Below, piece by piece: positions 43,615 through 58,704 of a stretch of DNA of 64,000 nt. The translations under genes and the position numbers were made by a program. A model generated the notes under the pieces. The model searched no databases and was not told the origin of the DNA. It was given only the letters and a program-made list of their open reading frames with translations. The DNA is taken from assembly GCA_963749415.1 (NCBI GenBank), contig CAVVMG010000001.1, forward strand, positions 1 to 64,000, written 5' to 3'. This stretch comes from JALYNX01 sp963749415. GTDB taxonomy: Bacteria > Actinomycetota > Acidimicrobiia > Spongiisociales > ZC4RG35. Every line of letters starts with the position of its first letter. The stretch's first letter is position 1.

Positions 43615-43681
43615 CGCGGCCGGCACCAGAAGAAAACGGAGCGCAACGGGAAGGACGCCCGGGGAAGCGCAGCGTATCCCT

Positions 43682-44803
43682 ATGAGCACACTGAACGATC
43701 CAGATCGCGAGTTCGAAAGTCGAGCCTCCGCCTTGCTTCTCGACGTCCTCATTCGCGCCGGCCTCGTCCTGGCCCTGGCCGTGCTCTGCTTTCAGGTGTT
43801 CTCCCCGTTCCTGAGCCTGATGGCCTGGGCTCTGATTCTGGCCGTCACTCTCTACCCTCTGCATCAGTCGGTGGCCGCGAAGATCGGCGGCCGCCAGGGA
43901 CTGGCCGCGACGCTGCTCGTGCTCCTCGGAATCGTCGTGGTCGTCGTGCCGACCGCGGCGCTGATGAACTCGCTCGGCGACTCGGTGCACCGGCTCATCA
44001 ACGACGTGCAGAACAACACGCTCCAGGTGCCGCCGCCAAGAGAAGGCGTCGCCGAGTGGCCGCTGGTCGGCGAGCGGGTGCACGCATTCTGGACGAAGGC
44101 ACACACGAATCTGCCCGCACTGGTGCAGAGCCTGCAGCCGAAGATCGGCAACCTGGCCGCGGCGGCGCTCGGTTTCGTCGCCGGCATCGGTGGCGGGCTG
44201 TTGCAGTTCCTCGCCTCTCTCGCCGTCGCCGGCATCATGATGGCCTTCGGCGAAGGAGGGGGGCGCGCGATCCACGCGATCTTCGAGAGAGTCGCCCACG
44301 GGCAGCGCGGAGCGGAATTCGTCGACCTGGCCACCGCGACCATCCGCGCGGTCGCCAAGGGAGTGCTCGGCGTCGCGTTCCTGCAGGCCATCATCGTCGG
44401 CATCTGCCTGCTCATCGCCGGCATACCGTGGGCAGGCGTGCTGGCAGTCATCGTCCTCGTGCTCGGCATCGCGCAGGTGCCGGCGCTGATCGCCACGCTG
44501 CCGGCCATCGGCTACCTCTGGTGGAGCGGCAACTACGGCACCGGCGCGGCCATTCTCTACACGGTCCTCCTTGCCGTCTCCGGCATGGCCGACAACGTGC
44601 TCAAGCCGTTGATGCTCGGCCGCGGCGTGGATGCGCCGATGCCGGTCATCCTTCTCGGCGCGCTCGGCGGTATGGCCGCGGGGGGCATCCTGGGTCTGTT
44701 CGTCGGCGCCACGCTCCTCGCGCTCGGCTACCAGATCTTCATGGGATGGGTCGCGACGGAATCCCGAGGCTGTCGTGAAGGCCGAGGGCTGACGAGGGGC
44801 TGA
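43682..44803 (+). CDS. AI-2E family transporter (PerM-like)
   Basis: A 373-residue inner-membrane protein with the family layout: two N-terminal helices (LVLALAVLCFQVFSPFLSLM, ALILAVTLYPLH), a soluble middle (about residues 105-150) and six C-terminal helices, including GVLGVAFLQAIIVGICLLIA, PALIATLPAIGYLWW and PMPVILLGALGGMAAGGILG. These conserved C-terminal motifs are typical of AI-2E/PerM exporters, whose substrates are mostly unproven. The last 15 residues may be altered by an indel. ATG 43682 follows gggaagcgcagcg. Confidence 0.85.
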   Translation: MSTLNDPDREFESRASALLLDVLIRAGLVLALAVLCFQVFSPFLSLMAWALILAVTLYPLHQSVAAKIGGRQGLAATLLVLLGIVVVVVPTAALMNSLGDSVHRLINDVQNNTLQVPPPREGVAEWPLVGERVHAFWTKAHTNLPALVQSLQPKIGNLAAAALGFVAGIGGGLLQFLASLAVAGIMMAFGEGGGRAIHAIFERVAHGQRGAEFVDLATATIRAVAKGVLGVAFLQAIIVGICLLIAGIPWAGVLAVIVLVLGIAQVPALIATLPAIGYLWWSGNYGTGAAILYTVLLAVSGMADNVLKPLMLGRGVDAPMPVILLGALGGMAAGGILGLFVGATLLALGYQIFMGWVATESRGCREGRGLTRG

Positions 44804-44822
44804 GACACGTCGCGGCTGGCTG

Positions 44823-45973
44823 TCATGCTCGCCCGGCGTAGCGGACCGATACCACCGTGATGTCGTCGGACTGCTGCGCGCCTGCCGCGTGCCGCCGCAC
44901 GGCCTCGAGCACGCCAAGAGTCGTTTCACGCGCGCTCTCGGCCCGGTGAGGCCTGCGAGGTGCGCCAGCAGGCGGTCCTCTCCGAAGAGCTCCTCATCGA
45001 GTCGAACGCCTCGCTGACGCCGTCGGTGAAGAGCACGAAGGTCTCGCCCGCCTGGAGCTCCAGCGTCTCGCTGCTGATGTCGTCGGCCGGCATCAATCCG
45101 AGCACGCGTCCGGACGACGTGAAGACCGGCCGCGGCGCATGCCCCGGCGTGATTCGGATCGCGGCGTGGTGTCCTGCGCTCGCGCACGTGACGCGGCCCG
45201 TCGCGAGATCGAACACCAGGCACTGAAGCGTCACGAACATGCCTCGCGGGTTCTGTTCCAGCAGTTCGTCGTTCAGCTGACGCAGGATCTCCTCGAGGCG
45301 CATTGCCCTGCCGCGCCAGGCTGCGCAGGAGCGTCATCGCCACCGCCATGAAGAGCGCGGCAGGGATGCCTTTGCCCGACACGTCACCGACGGCCACGAG
45401 CACGCGGTCGGGGCCGAGCCGCAGGACCTCGAAGAGATCGCCGCCGACCTGGCGGGCCGGCTCGAGCACCGCGTGCACGTCCAGTCCCGTTCCCTGAATC
45501 TGCGCCGGGATGTTCGCCGGCAGGAGGCCCATCTGAATCTCGCGGGCGATGCGGAGGTCCCGCTCCGCCGCTGCCTTCACGGCGTCTGCGTACGCCTTCG
45601 CCTTCAACAGCGAACGGACGCGGGCCTTGACTTCCAGCATCTCGAACGGCTTGGTCAGGTAGTCGTTGCCGCCGACCTCGAACCCGCGGGCCTTGTCGTT
45701 CACGTCCTCGAGCGAGCTGAGAAACATGATCGGCAGCTCGCGGGTCGCCTCCGCGGCCCGCAGCCTCCGGCAGATCTCGTAGCCGTCGATATCCGGCATG
45801 ACGATGTCGAGCAGAATCAGATCGGGCGGGCTCCGCCGCACGGCGTCGAGCGCCTGCTGGCCGCCGAGGGCAACCGAGAGCTTGTACTCGCCGCCGAGCG
45901 CCTGGACCAGAATGTCGACGTTGGCCTTGACGTCGTCGACGATGAGCACCCGGCAGTCGGACAGTTCTTTCAC
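44823..45973 (-). pseudogene. Response regulator with PP2C (SpoIIE/RsbU) phosphatase output, two frameshifts
   Basis: The receiver domain at residues 8-125 (phosphoacceptor Asp in LILLDIVMPDIDG, Lys in LTKPFEML) is followed by a coiled linker AERDLRIAREIQMGLLPANI, the usual bridge to a serine phosphatase. The PP2C part has VGDVSGKGIPAALFMA, then in shifted frames (from about 45300 and about 44985) MFVTLQCLVFDLATGRV, TFVLFTDGVSEA and the metal-binding end SDDITVVSVRYAG at 44823. It would control an anti-sigma-factor antagonist in partner switching. It lies directly after, and probably in one operon with, the hybrid kinase that could phosphorylate it. Confidence 0.8.
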
Positions 45974-45996
45974 CGCAGTCTCCTCTGCGGTCGACG

Positions 45997-49447
<3,451 letters not shown>

Positions 49448-49746
49448 GGTCGGCAGTTCTGCACAGGATCGCTGCGCGATTGTCCCCTCTCGGCGAAACT
49501 CGTCACGCGCGACATACACTTTCACCCTTACTCTATTCACTCTCTACTTCTTTAATTCCTCTCCTCCCAGAACTCCTTCCTCACCTCCTCAAGTATTGAT
49601 CGAGAACTCATCCCTCCGTATCAATTAACCCTTCTTACGTCTTCATATTTCTCTCCTTGAACATTGATGCTGACACCCGAGCCGGCGCGAGCGGGCGCAC
49701 CTGCGGCGATGCCGTGCGGTCGAACCGGCGGGTCCTGCCGCGGCTT
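49448..49746. other. AT-rich spacer between the hybrid kinase and the first receptor
   Basis: From about 49520 to 49660 the plus strand is a long pyrimidine-rich tract (cttactctattcactctct and similar), distinctly lower in GC than its surroundings. On the minus strand this is a purine-rich stretch upstream of the kinase gene and downstream of the receptor gene. No hairpin is obvious. It may hold the kinase promoter. Confidence 0.5.
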
Positions 49747-52700
49747 TCAGAATTCGAATCTCAACCCGAGCTGCATCTGGCGCGGGAGGCTGGCGAGCTG
49801 GGTGACCTTGCCGAAGTTGGCGCTGGTGATGGTCGAATCCGGCGCCGCCCAGATCTTGCGATCGAGCAGGTTGAACACCTCGAGCCGGAACTCGAGCCGC
49901 GTCTCGGCCATGCCGAACGTGCGCGCCACGGAGATGTTCTCGCTGAGGAACCAGGGGCCGCGCGCGTTCGGGTTTCGCACGGTCGCGTTGCCGAACTCCG
50001 CCCGCAGCACGCCGCCCTTGTAGCCCTGGAGCTGGTCGACGGTGTCCACCGGATCCCGCCGGAACGCGCTCGGATCCCACCACAGATCGACGAGCGGATC
50101 GAAGTCGTCGCCGCTGGTCGGCGCCCGCCAGCCGTTGTAGTCGAGCACCGTGATGCGGTTGTCGCCGCCGTTCAAGCGGGAGCCCATAGCCCGGGAACAC
50201 CGAGAGCGGGTAGCCCGACGCGTAGGTGTGCACGCCGGCGATGCGCCAGCCGCCCGACGATCTTCGACATCACGCCGTCCTGTCAGGAAGGGCTTGCCGG
50301 GTCCGAACGGCAGCTCGTAGCTGTAGTTCAGCTTGATGACGTGCGTCTGGTCGAACGCCGACAGCGCCTTCTCCGCGTCGCGATTGAACTGGTTCATGGC
50401 GCGTCCGTCGCCGGCGTTGGCGCGGTCCGATCGGAGCGAGAACGTCTTCGAGAAGACGTACGAGCTGAGGAACGTCAGACCCGACGTCGTAGCGCTTCTC
50501 GCCCTTGAGCACGAGTGCGTGATAGCTCGACCGGCCGCTGCGATCGCCGCCGTCCGCGCCGGTGATGATGTCCAGGTACTGAGGATACGGGCGAAGCGCC
50601 TGCCGGACCGACTGCGAGCCCGGGAAGCTCGGATAGGGATACGGGATGTTGGCCTGTCGCGCCAGCGTCGAATCCATGCGCGAGTTCATCAGGTTGATCG
50701 CCCCCGCCGGGCCGTACTGCCGGACGAACCCGTAGAAGATCTCGGGATCGACCTGATTGAGGCTGAGGAGGTTGGTCGTCAGGTGACGGCCGAGCTGCGC
50801 GTTGTAGCCGGCCTCGACCAGGAAGCGGCCCGGCAGCTGGCGCTGCAGGTTCAGCGCCCACGTGTAGTACTCGGGAAGCCGCCCGGAGTCGGACGGCTGC
50901 CAGTACGGGATGTTGCTGCCGTTCAGCGTATTGGGCACGAGGAACGGCGGCTCCGGCCAGGCGGGCCATCCCTGATCCCAGTTGAACGCGGAGCTTGCCG
51001 GGAGCGCCGGCGCGGTCACGTTGTAGCCGCCGATGAAGCCGTTCCAGTGCGAGCTGCCGCCGGTGTTCTTCACCGAGCCGAAGGTGCGCGCCGCGCTCAC
51101 GCGGGCGACCGTTTCGCTGTTCACGGTGTAGACCGCGCCGAACCGCGGGCTGAAGCCCCACGGCCACGCGTCGTACATCGTTCGCTTGCCGGTGCGGCCC
51201 GGACCTTCCCCGGCGAACTCGGAGGCGCCGAGCCGGCCGTCGGCGGCAGGATTCGGCAGGTTCGGGTTGAAGTTCGAGTAGCCGTCGGGATAGTAGCCCT
51301 CGAAGGTCGGCGGGGTGTACTCGTAGCGCAGGCCGTAGTTGAGCGTCAGCTTGTTGTTGACGCGCCAGTCGTCCTGCGCGTAGCCGGAGTAGTAGCGCCA
51401 CCGGTCCGAGACGTAGCGATCGGTCGTGATGTCCGAGGACTGCACCTCCCCGAGCAGGAAGCGTCGCGAACGCGTTGCCGGACGCGCCGGTCGTGTCGAG
51501 CGTGCCGTTCGGCAGGAAGCCGGCGGTCGCCCCGCGGTTGAAGTTGTAGGCGCCCGCTGCCGTGTGCCAGCCGTACCCGTCGTAGTGATCCTGCTGGAAG
51601 ATGAACCCGAACTTATAGGAGTGGTTCCCCTTGACCCATGTCAGATCGTCGGTCAGCGCCCAGAGATAGTTGCCCGAGCCGCCATACTCCGCCCGTCCCC
51701 AGTTCAGGTAGTCGTTCGAGAAGTTGATGCGCGGAAACAGCTTGTCCGGCCCCGGCACGTTCTGCAGTCCGATCTGCGTGCCCCACCCCTCGTCGCTGTT
51801 GAAGGAGACCCGCGCCTGGAACCAGTCGTTGTAGCCGAAGCTCACGCGGTTGACCAGCGACGGTGAGATGACGCGATCCCAGTTGAGCCGGTAGACGCGC
51901 GTGTTCGAATCCTCGTCGCGGAAGTTGTTGAGGGGCACCGGCAATCCGCCGCCGGGCCGTCCGCGGGCGGGATGACGAGCACCTCGCCCCAGTGAAACAG
52001 GAATCCGAGCCGATCCTTGCTCGACAGGTTGTGATCGAGCTTGATGCTGAACTTGTTCCAGGGGTTCGTCTTGATCTGGTCGCCCGGCGTGTAGGTGAAG
52101 TTGTTGCGCACGCCCGGCAGATCCGGCCGCATCGTCGCGAGCTGCGATGACATTGCGCGACATCTGGCTGAAGCGCGAGAGTGGAATCTGGTTGTTCGGA
52201 AACGGATCCCGCACGAAGCCCGATCCGTTCGGGTTCACGCGGGTCGTCGCCGGATCGTAGATGGGGATCAGGTTGCCGTTGGCGTCGCGCCAGTTCGAGA
52301 AGTCGCCGTTGTACATCTCCGCGGTCGGGATGGTGGCCACCCCGGCGCCGCGGCGGTCTTGTTGCGGTAGGCCTCGTAGGAGGCTGAAGAAGAACGTCTT
52401 GTTCCGGCCGTTGTAGAGCCCGGGGATCCAGACCGGGCCGCCGAACACGCCGCCGAAATCATGCTGCTCGAGCGGCGGTTTCGGACGGCCGAGCGCCTTG
52501 CTGAAATAGTTGTTCGCGTCCAGCTTGTCGTGGCGGAAGAACTCGAAGGCCTTGCCCCGCCAGTTGTTCGACCCGAGCGCGACACGAAGCTCACCGCGCC
52601 GCCGCCAGCGTGGCCGAACTCCGCCTTGAACCCGTTGGTGTCGACCGCGAACTCGGTGATCGCTTCGACCGACGGCGAATTGAGCGTGGTCCACAGCCGC

Positions 52701-53329
52701 TGCTCGAACGGGGCGCCGGGCGTGGCCGACACGCCGTCGACCGTGAGATCCCAGCCGCCCTCCTGGCCGCCGCCGATGACGATATTGCCGCGGCCGCCGT
52801 CTCCGCTGTTCCCGGCTTTCGCTTCCGGCGCGATCAGGCTGAGGTCGAGCGGCGATCGCAGCGCCCCGCCGACGACGAGCGGCAGATCCTGGATGAACTT
52901 GCTGCTGATGGCGGTCGTCACCTTGACGCTGTCGGTCTGAATCTGCTTGCTGTCGGCCGACACCGTTACGGCATCCTGCAGGCCGCCCACGGCCAGCGTC
53001 CCGTCGACGCGCACCGTGCTGCCAGCCGTCACTTCGATGTTCTCGAGCGTCGTGGTCTGAAGGCCGGTCGCGGCGATGACCACGACGTAGGCGCCGACCG
53101 GAAGCTGCGGAATCGTGTAGGTGCCCTGCGGCGAGGTCGTGACGACGCGCTCGAAGTTGGTGCCGACGTGGACGGCCTTGACCGAGGCGCCGACCACGAC
53201 GCCGCCCGAGCTGTCGACGACGGCGCCCGTAATGGTGCCGCGGTCCGCCTGGGCCCGGGCGGGCCCCGCCGCAGCACCCAGCATCGAGACGATCAGCGCC
53301 ACTCGAACTGCACGCGTCCGACTCAACAT
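49747..53329 (-). pseudogene. Oar-like TonB-dependent receptor, several frameshifts
   Basis: ATG 53329 follows gaggaaaggcc. A signal peptide (VALIVSMLGAAAGPARAQ) is followed by a carboxypeptidase-regulatory-like beta domain (RGTITGAVVDSSGGVVVGAS), a plug (DLPLVVGGALRSPLDLSLIA, DLTVDGVSATPGAPFE) and a large barrel ending in MQLGLRFEF, with a terminal Phe as expected for outer-membrane insertion. The total of about 1190 residues fits acidobacterial Oar-like receptors. Breaks lie near 52580, 52370, 51960, 51470, 50480 and 50250. Likely imports or senses a large ligand such as an oligosaccharide or peptide. Confidence 0.82.
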
Positions 53330-54048
53330 GGCCTTTCCTCCTGCCCAAGCGGGCTGCAAGCGGCGGGGTCGCCGACTATTGATCGCCGTGCGCACGCTCG
53401 ACCGTCGAGGCATACGGTGCGGATCATCTATTAAAGAACGGAATCTAGTTGCCGGTCGACAGCCGCGCGCCGCCGCCCATCCTCGACATGCGAGGAAGTA
53501 TAGAGGGAAAGTCCCCAGCGGTGTTGTGAGATCCACGGCCGCCGTCGCGGACTTCGTGCCGCCGTTCGAGGGATCCGGAAGCGTCTCGGTCGTCCGACGA
53601 TCGCAGACCGCCGACATTCAGTTGGAACGCCGGTCGGCCCGTTGGCTCTGCACGGTCGACTATCCGACTTGTCGAAGGTGAATGGCTTGTCGCCAGAGAA
53701 CGCGCGGTCTGCCTTCGACTGGCGGACATACGCCGACGTGCCCGAGTGTTTCGCTCCACAAAACTCGCGCGTGCTCGCCCGTGCCGAGTCATCAGTGCGC
53801 CCCAGCCCGCGGCCCCGGAGGTCCTGCCGACGTGGCTTCGCGGCCAGTGAAAGGGAGAGCTCTACAGGAGCAAGCGAGCGCGTGAGACCCGGAAGAAACG
53901 ATTTCTTCCTCCCGGTCCTCCATGTGAATCCCGCCGAGACCCATCCATTTCTCAGGCCGAAACGCGTCCCCCATCACGCTTGGCGTTTGACAGCGCGGCG
54001 ACGCCAGCGTAGCGTCGGCATCGGACCCCGGTCCGAAGGAGTGTGCCT
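53330..54048. promoter_or_regulatory. Divergent control region between the two TonB receptors
   Basis: About 720 bp with no supported gene separate the two receptor starts. A perfect 8-bp inverted repeat, GGAAGAAA / TTTCTTCC with a 3-base centre (53891-53909), is the only clear symmetric element and could be an operator or a leader hairpin of the plus-strand receptor. Both genes have good ribosome sites (gaggaaaggcc; gaaggagtgtgcct). Confidence 0.45.
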
Positions 54049-57000
54049 ATGCGGAGAAGTGCTGGTCGAATCGCGCAGGTTGCCCTCTCAATCCTGCTGA
54101 TGGGGGGCGTCAGCGCCTCGGCGCCAGATCGGCGGCAGCGGATCCATTCAAGGCACCGTGCTCGACGCGTCCAAGGCCGCGCTGCCGGGCGCGACGGTCA
54201 CCGCCACGAACATCGCCACCGGCATCGAGACCGTCAGAGCAGACGACCGAGGCGGGCGTCTACGCGTTGACGCCGCTGCCTCCCGGCGAGTATCGCGTCA
54301 CGGTGTCGCTCGATGGCTTCCAGACGTTCGTCCGCGAAGGCATCATCGTCGACGGGCTGAGCGTGGTCGGCCTGAACGTCACGCTGCAGGTCGGCGGCGT
54401 CAAGCAGGAGGTGGTCGTCACCGCGGCGCCGCCGCCGCTGGCGACCGCCGACGCCCGGCTCGGGCAGACGATCCGCAACGAGGTCTACACCGCGCTGCCG
54501 CTGGTGATGAACACCGGCGGGCCGCGCGATCCGACGGCGTTCATGTCCCTGATGCCCGGCGTGCAGTCGATCGGCCGCTGGGGCAACGTCATGGGCGGCC
54601 AGGACTTCACCACCGACATGTACGTCGAAGGCATTCCCATCACCAACGCCGTGGTCCAGGGCGAAGGCCGCAACCTGTCGTTCGGGATCTCGGTCGAAGC
54701 GGTCGATCAGTTCCAGGTCGAGACCAGCGGCACCGCGGTGACGTTCAACGGCCAGGGCGCATCCAACTACGTCGTCAAGTCGGGAACGAACACGTTTCGC
54801 GGCAGCGGGTTCGAGTATTTCCGGAACAAGGCGCTCGACGCGAAAGCGTTCTTCGCGACCACCAAGCCGGACGACAACCAGCACGAATACGGGGTCACGT
54901 TCGGCGGCCCGATCCGCAGGAACCAGATGTTCTTCTTCGTGGCGTACGACGGCTACCGCGATCGCCGGCAGACGCCGTCGCGTGCTGACGTCGATTCCGA
55001 CGCTGGCGCAGCGCAACGGCGATTTCAGCGCGCTGCCGGTGACGATCTACGATCCGCGAACGACCCGGCCGAACCCGAACGGCACCGGGTTCGTCCGCGA
55101 TCCGTTTCCCAACAACATCATCCCGCAGGATCGCATCTCGCCGATCTCGCGGTACTTCCAGTCGTTCCTGCCCGATCCGACCAACGCCGGCCTGCAGAAC
55201 AACTATCTCGGCGGGTCGCTGCCGATCGGCTTCAACAACCAGAACGTCACGGGCAAGGTGGACCTGAAGCTGACCGCGCGGCAGCAGGCGTCGGTGCTGT
55301 TCTCCCACGGCAAGCGCAGCCAGGCGACGCCGTACCGCGGCGGCGCGCAACCCGCAGACCGCGCTGCCGCTGCCCTACACGGAGACGCGGCTGGTCGAGG
55401 AGGTGCCGACGAGCGCGCAGGTCAAGCACACCTACGTGCTCGGCTCGCGGTGGGTCAATCAGGCCAGCCTGGGATTCTCCCGGCTGTCGGTGCCGATCTT
55501 CAACGCGACCATCGACGGCCAGTATCCGATCAAGGCGGGTCTGCGCGGGCTGCCCGCCGGCGAGGCGGATTCGTCGTTTCCGGAGATTGCGTTCGCCGGT
55601 CCGAACGCGCCGACGCAGTGGCGCGGGACCGACGCGCGGGCGTTCACCGAGTATCTGAACAACTACACGTTCCAGAACAACCTGAACTGGACGCACGGCA
55701 AGCACGCGATGACGTTCGGCCTCCAGGCGCAGCGCATGGACGCCAACGAGCGCGAGCGCACCTACGGCAGCCTGGCGACCTTCGGCTTCAGCAACGTGCA
55801 GACCGCCGGGTTCAACCCGACGGGCACGCTGCTGACGACGACCGGCAACGCGTATGCGAGCTTCCTGCTCGGCGAGCTGAACGCGACCAACGTCATCGAG
55901 GACTCGCGAGGTCGCGACGAGCGGCCGCTTCTACACCTACGCGTTCTGGGCGCAGGACGACTTCAAGCTGACGCCCGATCTGACGCTCAATCTCGGACTG
56001 CGCTACGACATCATGAAGCCGTACACCGAGGTCTACGATCGGTGGTCGTTCATGGACCCGACGCTGCCGAATCCGGCGGTCGGCGGCTATCCCGGCGCGA
56101 TCGTCGTTCGCGGGCGAGGCGCGAACAGCTGCCAGTGCCGCACGCCGATCGAGACCTACTACGGTGCGGTCGGGCCGCGGCTCGGCCTCGCCTACAGCCT
56201 CAACGAGCGGACGGTGCTGCGGGCGGCCTACGGCATCAACTATTCCCGGCGCGGCGCCGTCGGCGGCCGCGCCGGTGCCCGCAACGGGACCGGAACGCTC
56301 GGCTTCTCGGCCAACGCGAGCTTCCCGAGCCCGAACGGCTTCGATCCCTCCTACAACTGGAACAACGGCGTGCCGTCGTATCCGGCGCCGCCGTTCTTCG
56401 ATCCCTCGCTCAACGCCGGGTTCGTGGCCGGCCGCGGCACCGGCGGCGGCGTGACCTACGGCGATCCCGAGATCGGCGGACGGCCGCCGCGCTATCAGAA
56501 CTGGAACGCCGGCTTCCAGTACGCGCTCGCGCGCACGCTGACCGTCGGCGCGACGTACGCCGGCAGCCGCGGCGACTTCCTCGGCGGCAGCGGCCGCGGG
56601 TTCTACGCGAACCAGCTCGATCCGCGGTTCCTCGTGCTCGGCAACCTGCTGACCCAGCAGGCACGGCCGCCAACATCGCCGCCGCGCAGGCGATCGTCTC
56701 CGGCGTGCGCTGCCCTACCCGAACTTCTCGGGCACGATCGCGCAGATGCTGCGGCCGTTCCCGCAGTACTCGGGCGTGACCGACGTCTACGGCAACGTCG
56801 CGCGGTCCAGCTATCACTCGCTGCAGCTGACGCCGAGAAGCGCCGCTCGGACGACGGCCTGACGGTGAACTTCAACTACACGTTCAGCCGCACCGAAGAC
56901 AATCTCGCCGCCCGCACCGGCTACGACTTCGACCAGGACTGGGCCGTCGGCGTCAACGATCAGCCGCACGTCTGGAACGCGATGGTCGTCTACAACATGC

Positions 57001-57400
57001 CGTTCGGCGCGGAGGGCAAGCCGGGCAGCGGCAACAGCGTCGTGCGCGCGATCGTCAAGGACTGGCAGGTTTCCGGCATCACGCAGTTCCGATCGGGACG
57101 TCCGCTCGGATCGATTCGGCGCGGCGTGCAACCTGCCGAATGCCGGCACGTGCTACGCGGATTTCAACCCGACCTTCACCGGCGACGTCCGCATCAACGG
57201 CGACTACGGCGACGGCGATGTGCTCGGCGCCAACCCGCCGTCCTACATCGATCGCGCCGCGTTCCAGTCGCCCGCCGCCGTTCACCTACGGGAATACGCC
57301 GCGAACGCTCGCGCTCGATCTCCGCAATCCGAACTACTTCAACCAGGATCTCAGCATCCGGCGCGACTTCCGCATCTCGCGGATGAAGTTCGGGCTCGGG
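54049..57400 (+). pseudogene. Second Oar-like TonB-dependent receptor, frameshifted and cut at the 3' end
   Basis: ATG 54049 starts a signal peptide (AQVALSILLMGGVSASA); after an indel near 54122 the regulatory-like domain (GSIQGTVLDASKAALPGATV), plug (GNVMGGQDFTTDMYVEGIPI) and barrel strands (NPNGTGFVRDPFPNNIIP; LTLNLGLRYDIMKPYTEVYD) follow. Further shifts lie near 54245, 54980, 55350, 55915, 56680, 56830 and 57115. The reading reaches RRDFRISRMKFGLG, a few strands short of the natural C-terminus, and then enters an inverted receptor fragment. It is a paralogue of the minus-strand receptor and probably shares its control region. Confidence 0.8.
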
Positions 57401-57519
57401 GTTGAAGTAGTTGGGATTGCGGAGGTCGTGCGCGGCGCGTTTTCGCGGCGTATTGCCGTAGGTGAACGCAGCTGGCACCTGGAATGCCGCGCGATCGATG
57501 TGCGGCGGGGGGGTTGGTG
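57229..57519. repeat. Imperfect inverted repeat of a receptor 3' end
   Basis: 57229-57344 and 57400-57519 are roughly 85% reverse complements, separated by 55 bp. Both encode the same receptor segment, IDRAAFQ..PAAFTYGNTPR..LRNPNYFN, on opposite strands. The differences between arms exceed simple fold-back copying, so the right arm is either from a paralogous gene or a low-quality palindromic contig end. Unrelated sequence starts at about 57540. Confidence 0.75.
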
Positions 57520-57595
57520 CCGACACATGGCCTCACCGTAGATCAGCTAGTGCGGACGGGGTTTTGTCTCCTGCTTGGTTGCGGCGTGTTGCTTC

Positions 57596-58661
57596 ATCAC
57601 GCCACCCCGAAATCGACGCCTTCCGTCGTCTCTACGACCTCTACGACGGGGACTCGGTGATCTCGGACAACGAGGACTACCTGGAGAACTACAAGCGGAT
57701 CGTCGGCCTACTCGGGCGCTCCTTCCCCCATACCGGGATCGAGATCCTGCTCCACAACCTGGTCAATCCCTCACGCTCCATCGTCACCCTGGAGAACGGG
57801 GAAGTCACCGGGCGCAAGCTGGAGATGGGTGCCACCAACTTGGTCCTCGACCTCAAGACGCGGCGCTACCAAAACCAGGACAAGCTCAACTACGAGCTCA
57901 ACATCGGATCCCGCCAGTTCAAGTGCACCACGATCCCCATCTACCGACGGGACTACGGGTTGGTGGGAGCGATCTGCGTCAACATCGACGCCCGCTTCAT
58001 CCGGGAGGCGGTCCGCTCCAACCCGGAGCGCCTCGACGCCTTCATCGACAACCTACTGCGAACGGAGATGGAGCTCGAGGAGAACATCCTCTCCCCCGAC
58101 GAGTATCAGGCCGCACTTCGCGGCAAGCGCCATTATCTCGATGAGCGAATCCGGGGCAGCTCCGAGGCCGCGCCCCGCAGCGCCTTGCGAGCGATCATGT
58201 TCTCCGACATCGTGGGCTACACCACGATGATGGCCGGGGACGAGTCGACCGCCATTCGCACGGTGCAGGCATGTCGCCGCATCCATCGGGACAGCATCGC
58301 CTCTCATGGGGGACGACTCCTCGAAGAGCAGGGTGATGGGGTGCTGGCGATGTTTGGATCAGTGTCCGACGCGGTCGACGCCGCTCGGGAGATCCAGATT
58401 CATGCACGACGCGATGGGACCTTCCAACTGCGGATCGGGATCCATCTCGGGGAGGTTATCGAAAGCGGTAGCGGTGTCTTTGGGGACGGAGTCAACATCG
58501 CCTCGCGTATCCATGGTCTGGCCGAGCCAGGAGCGATCGTCGCCTCGGAGGGGGTCTACAACAACGTCAAGAACAAGGACGGGGTGGTCGCCACCGACCT
58601 CGGGTTGCGTGAGTTGAAGGGCCTGGAGGAACCGGTCCGGCTGTATTCGATCGAGGTCTGA
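57596..58661 (+). CDS. Class III adenylate/guanylate cyclase, 5' truncated
   Basis: From about 57596 the sequence reads HPEIDAFRRLYDLYDGDSVI, and about 160 residues of a PAS-like sensory region of the YheO type (GRSFPHTGIEILLHNLVNPS; GLVGAICVNIDARFI), followed by a class III cyclase domain: IMFSDIVGYTTMMAGDE (first metal Asp), HGGRLLEEQGDGVLAMF (second metal Asp), LRIGIHLGEVI and GDGVNIASRIHGLAE. The cyclase core looks complete and active. No start codon fits; the frame continues upstream into the inverted receptor piece, so the native N-terminus is lost at the junction. Confidence 0.82.
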
Positions 58662-58704
58662 CCGGGAGGTTTCTCCGGGCCGGGGTTGGGGTAGGTTCCG
58701 GCGC

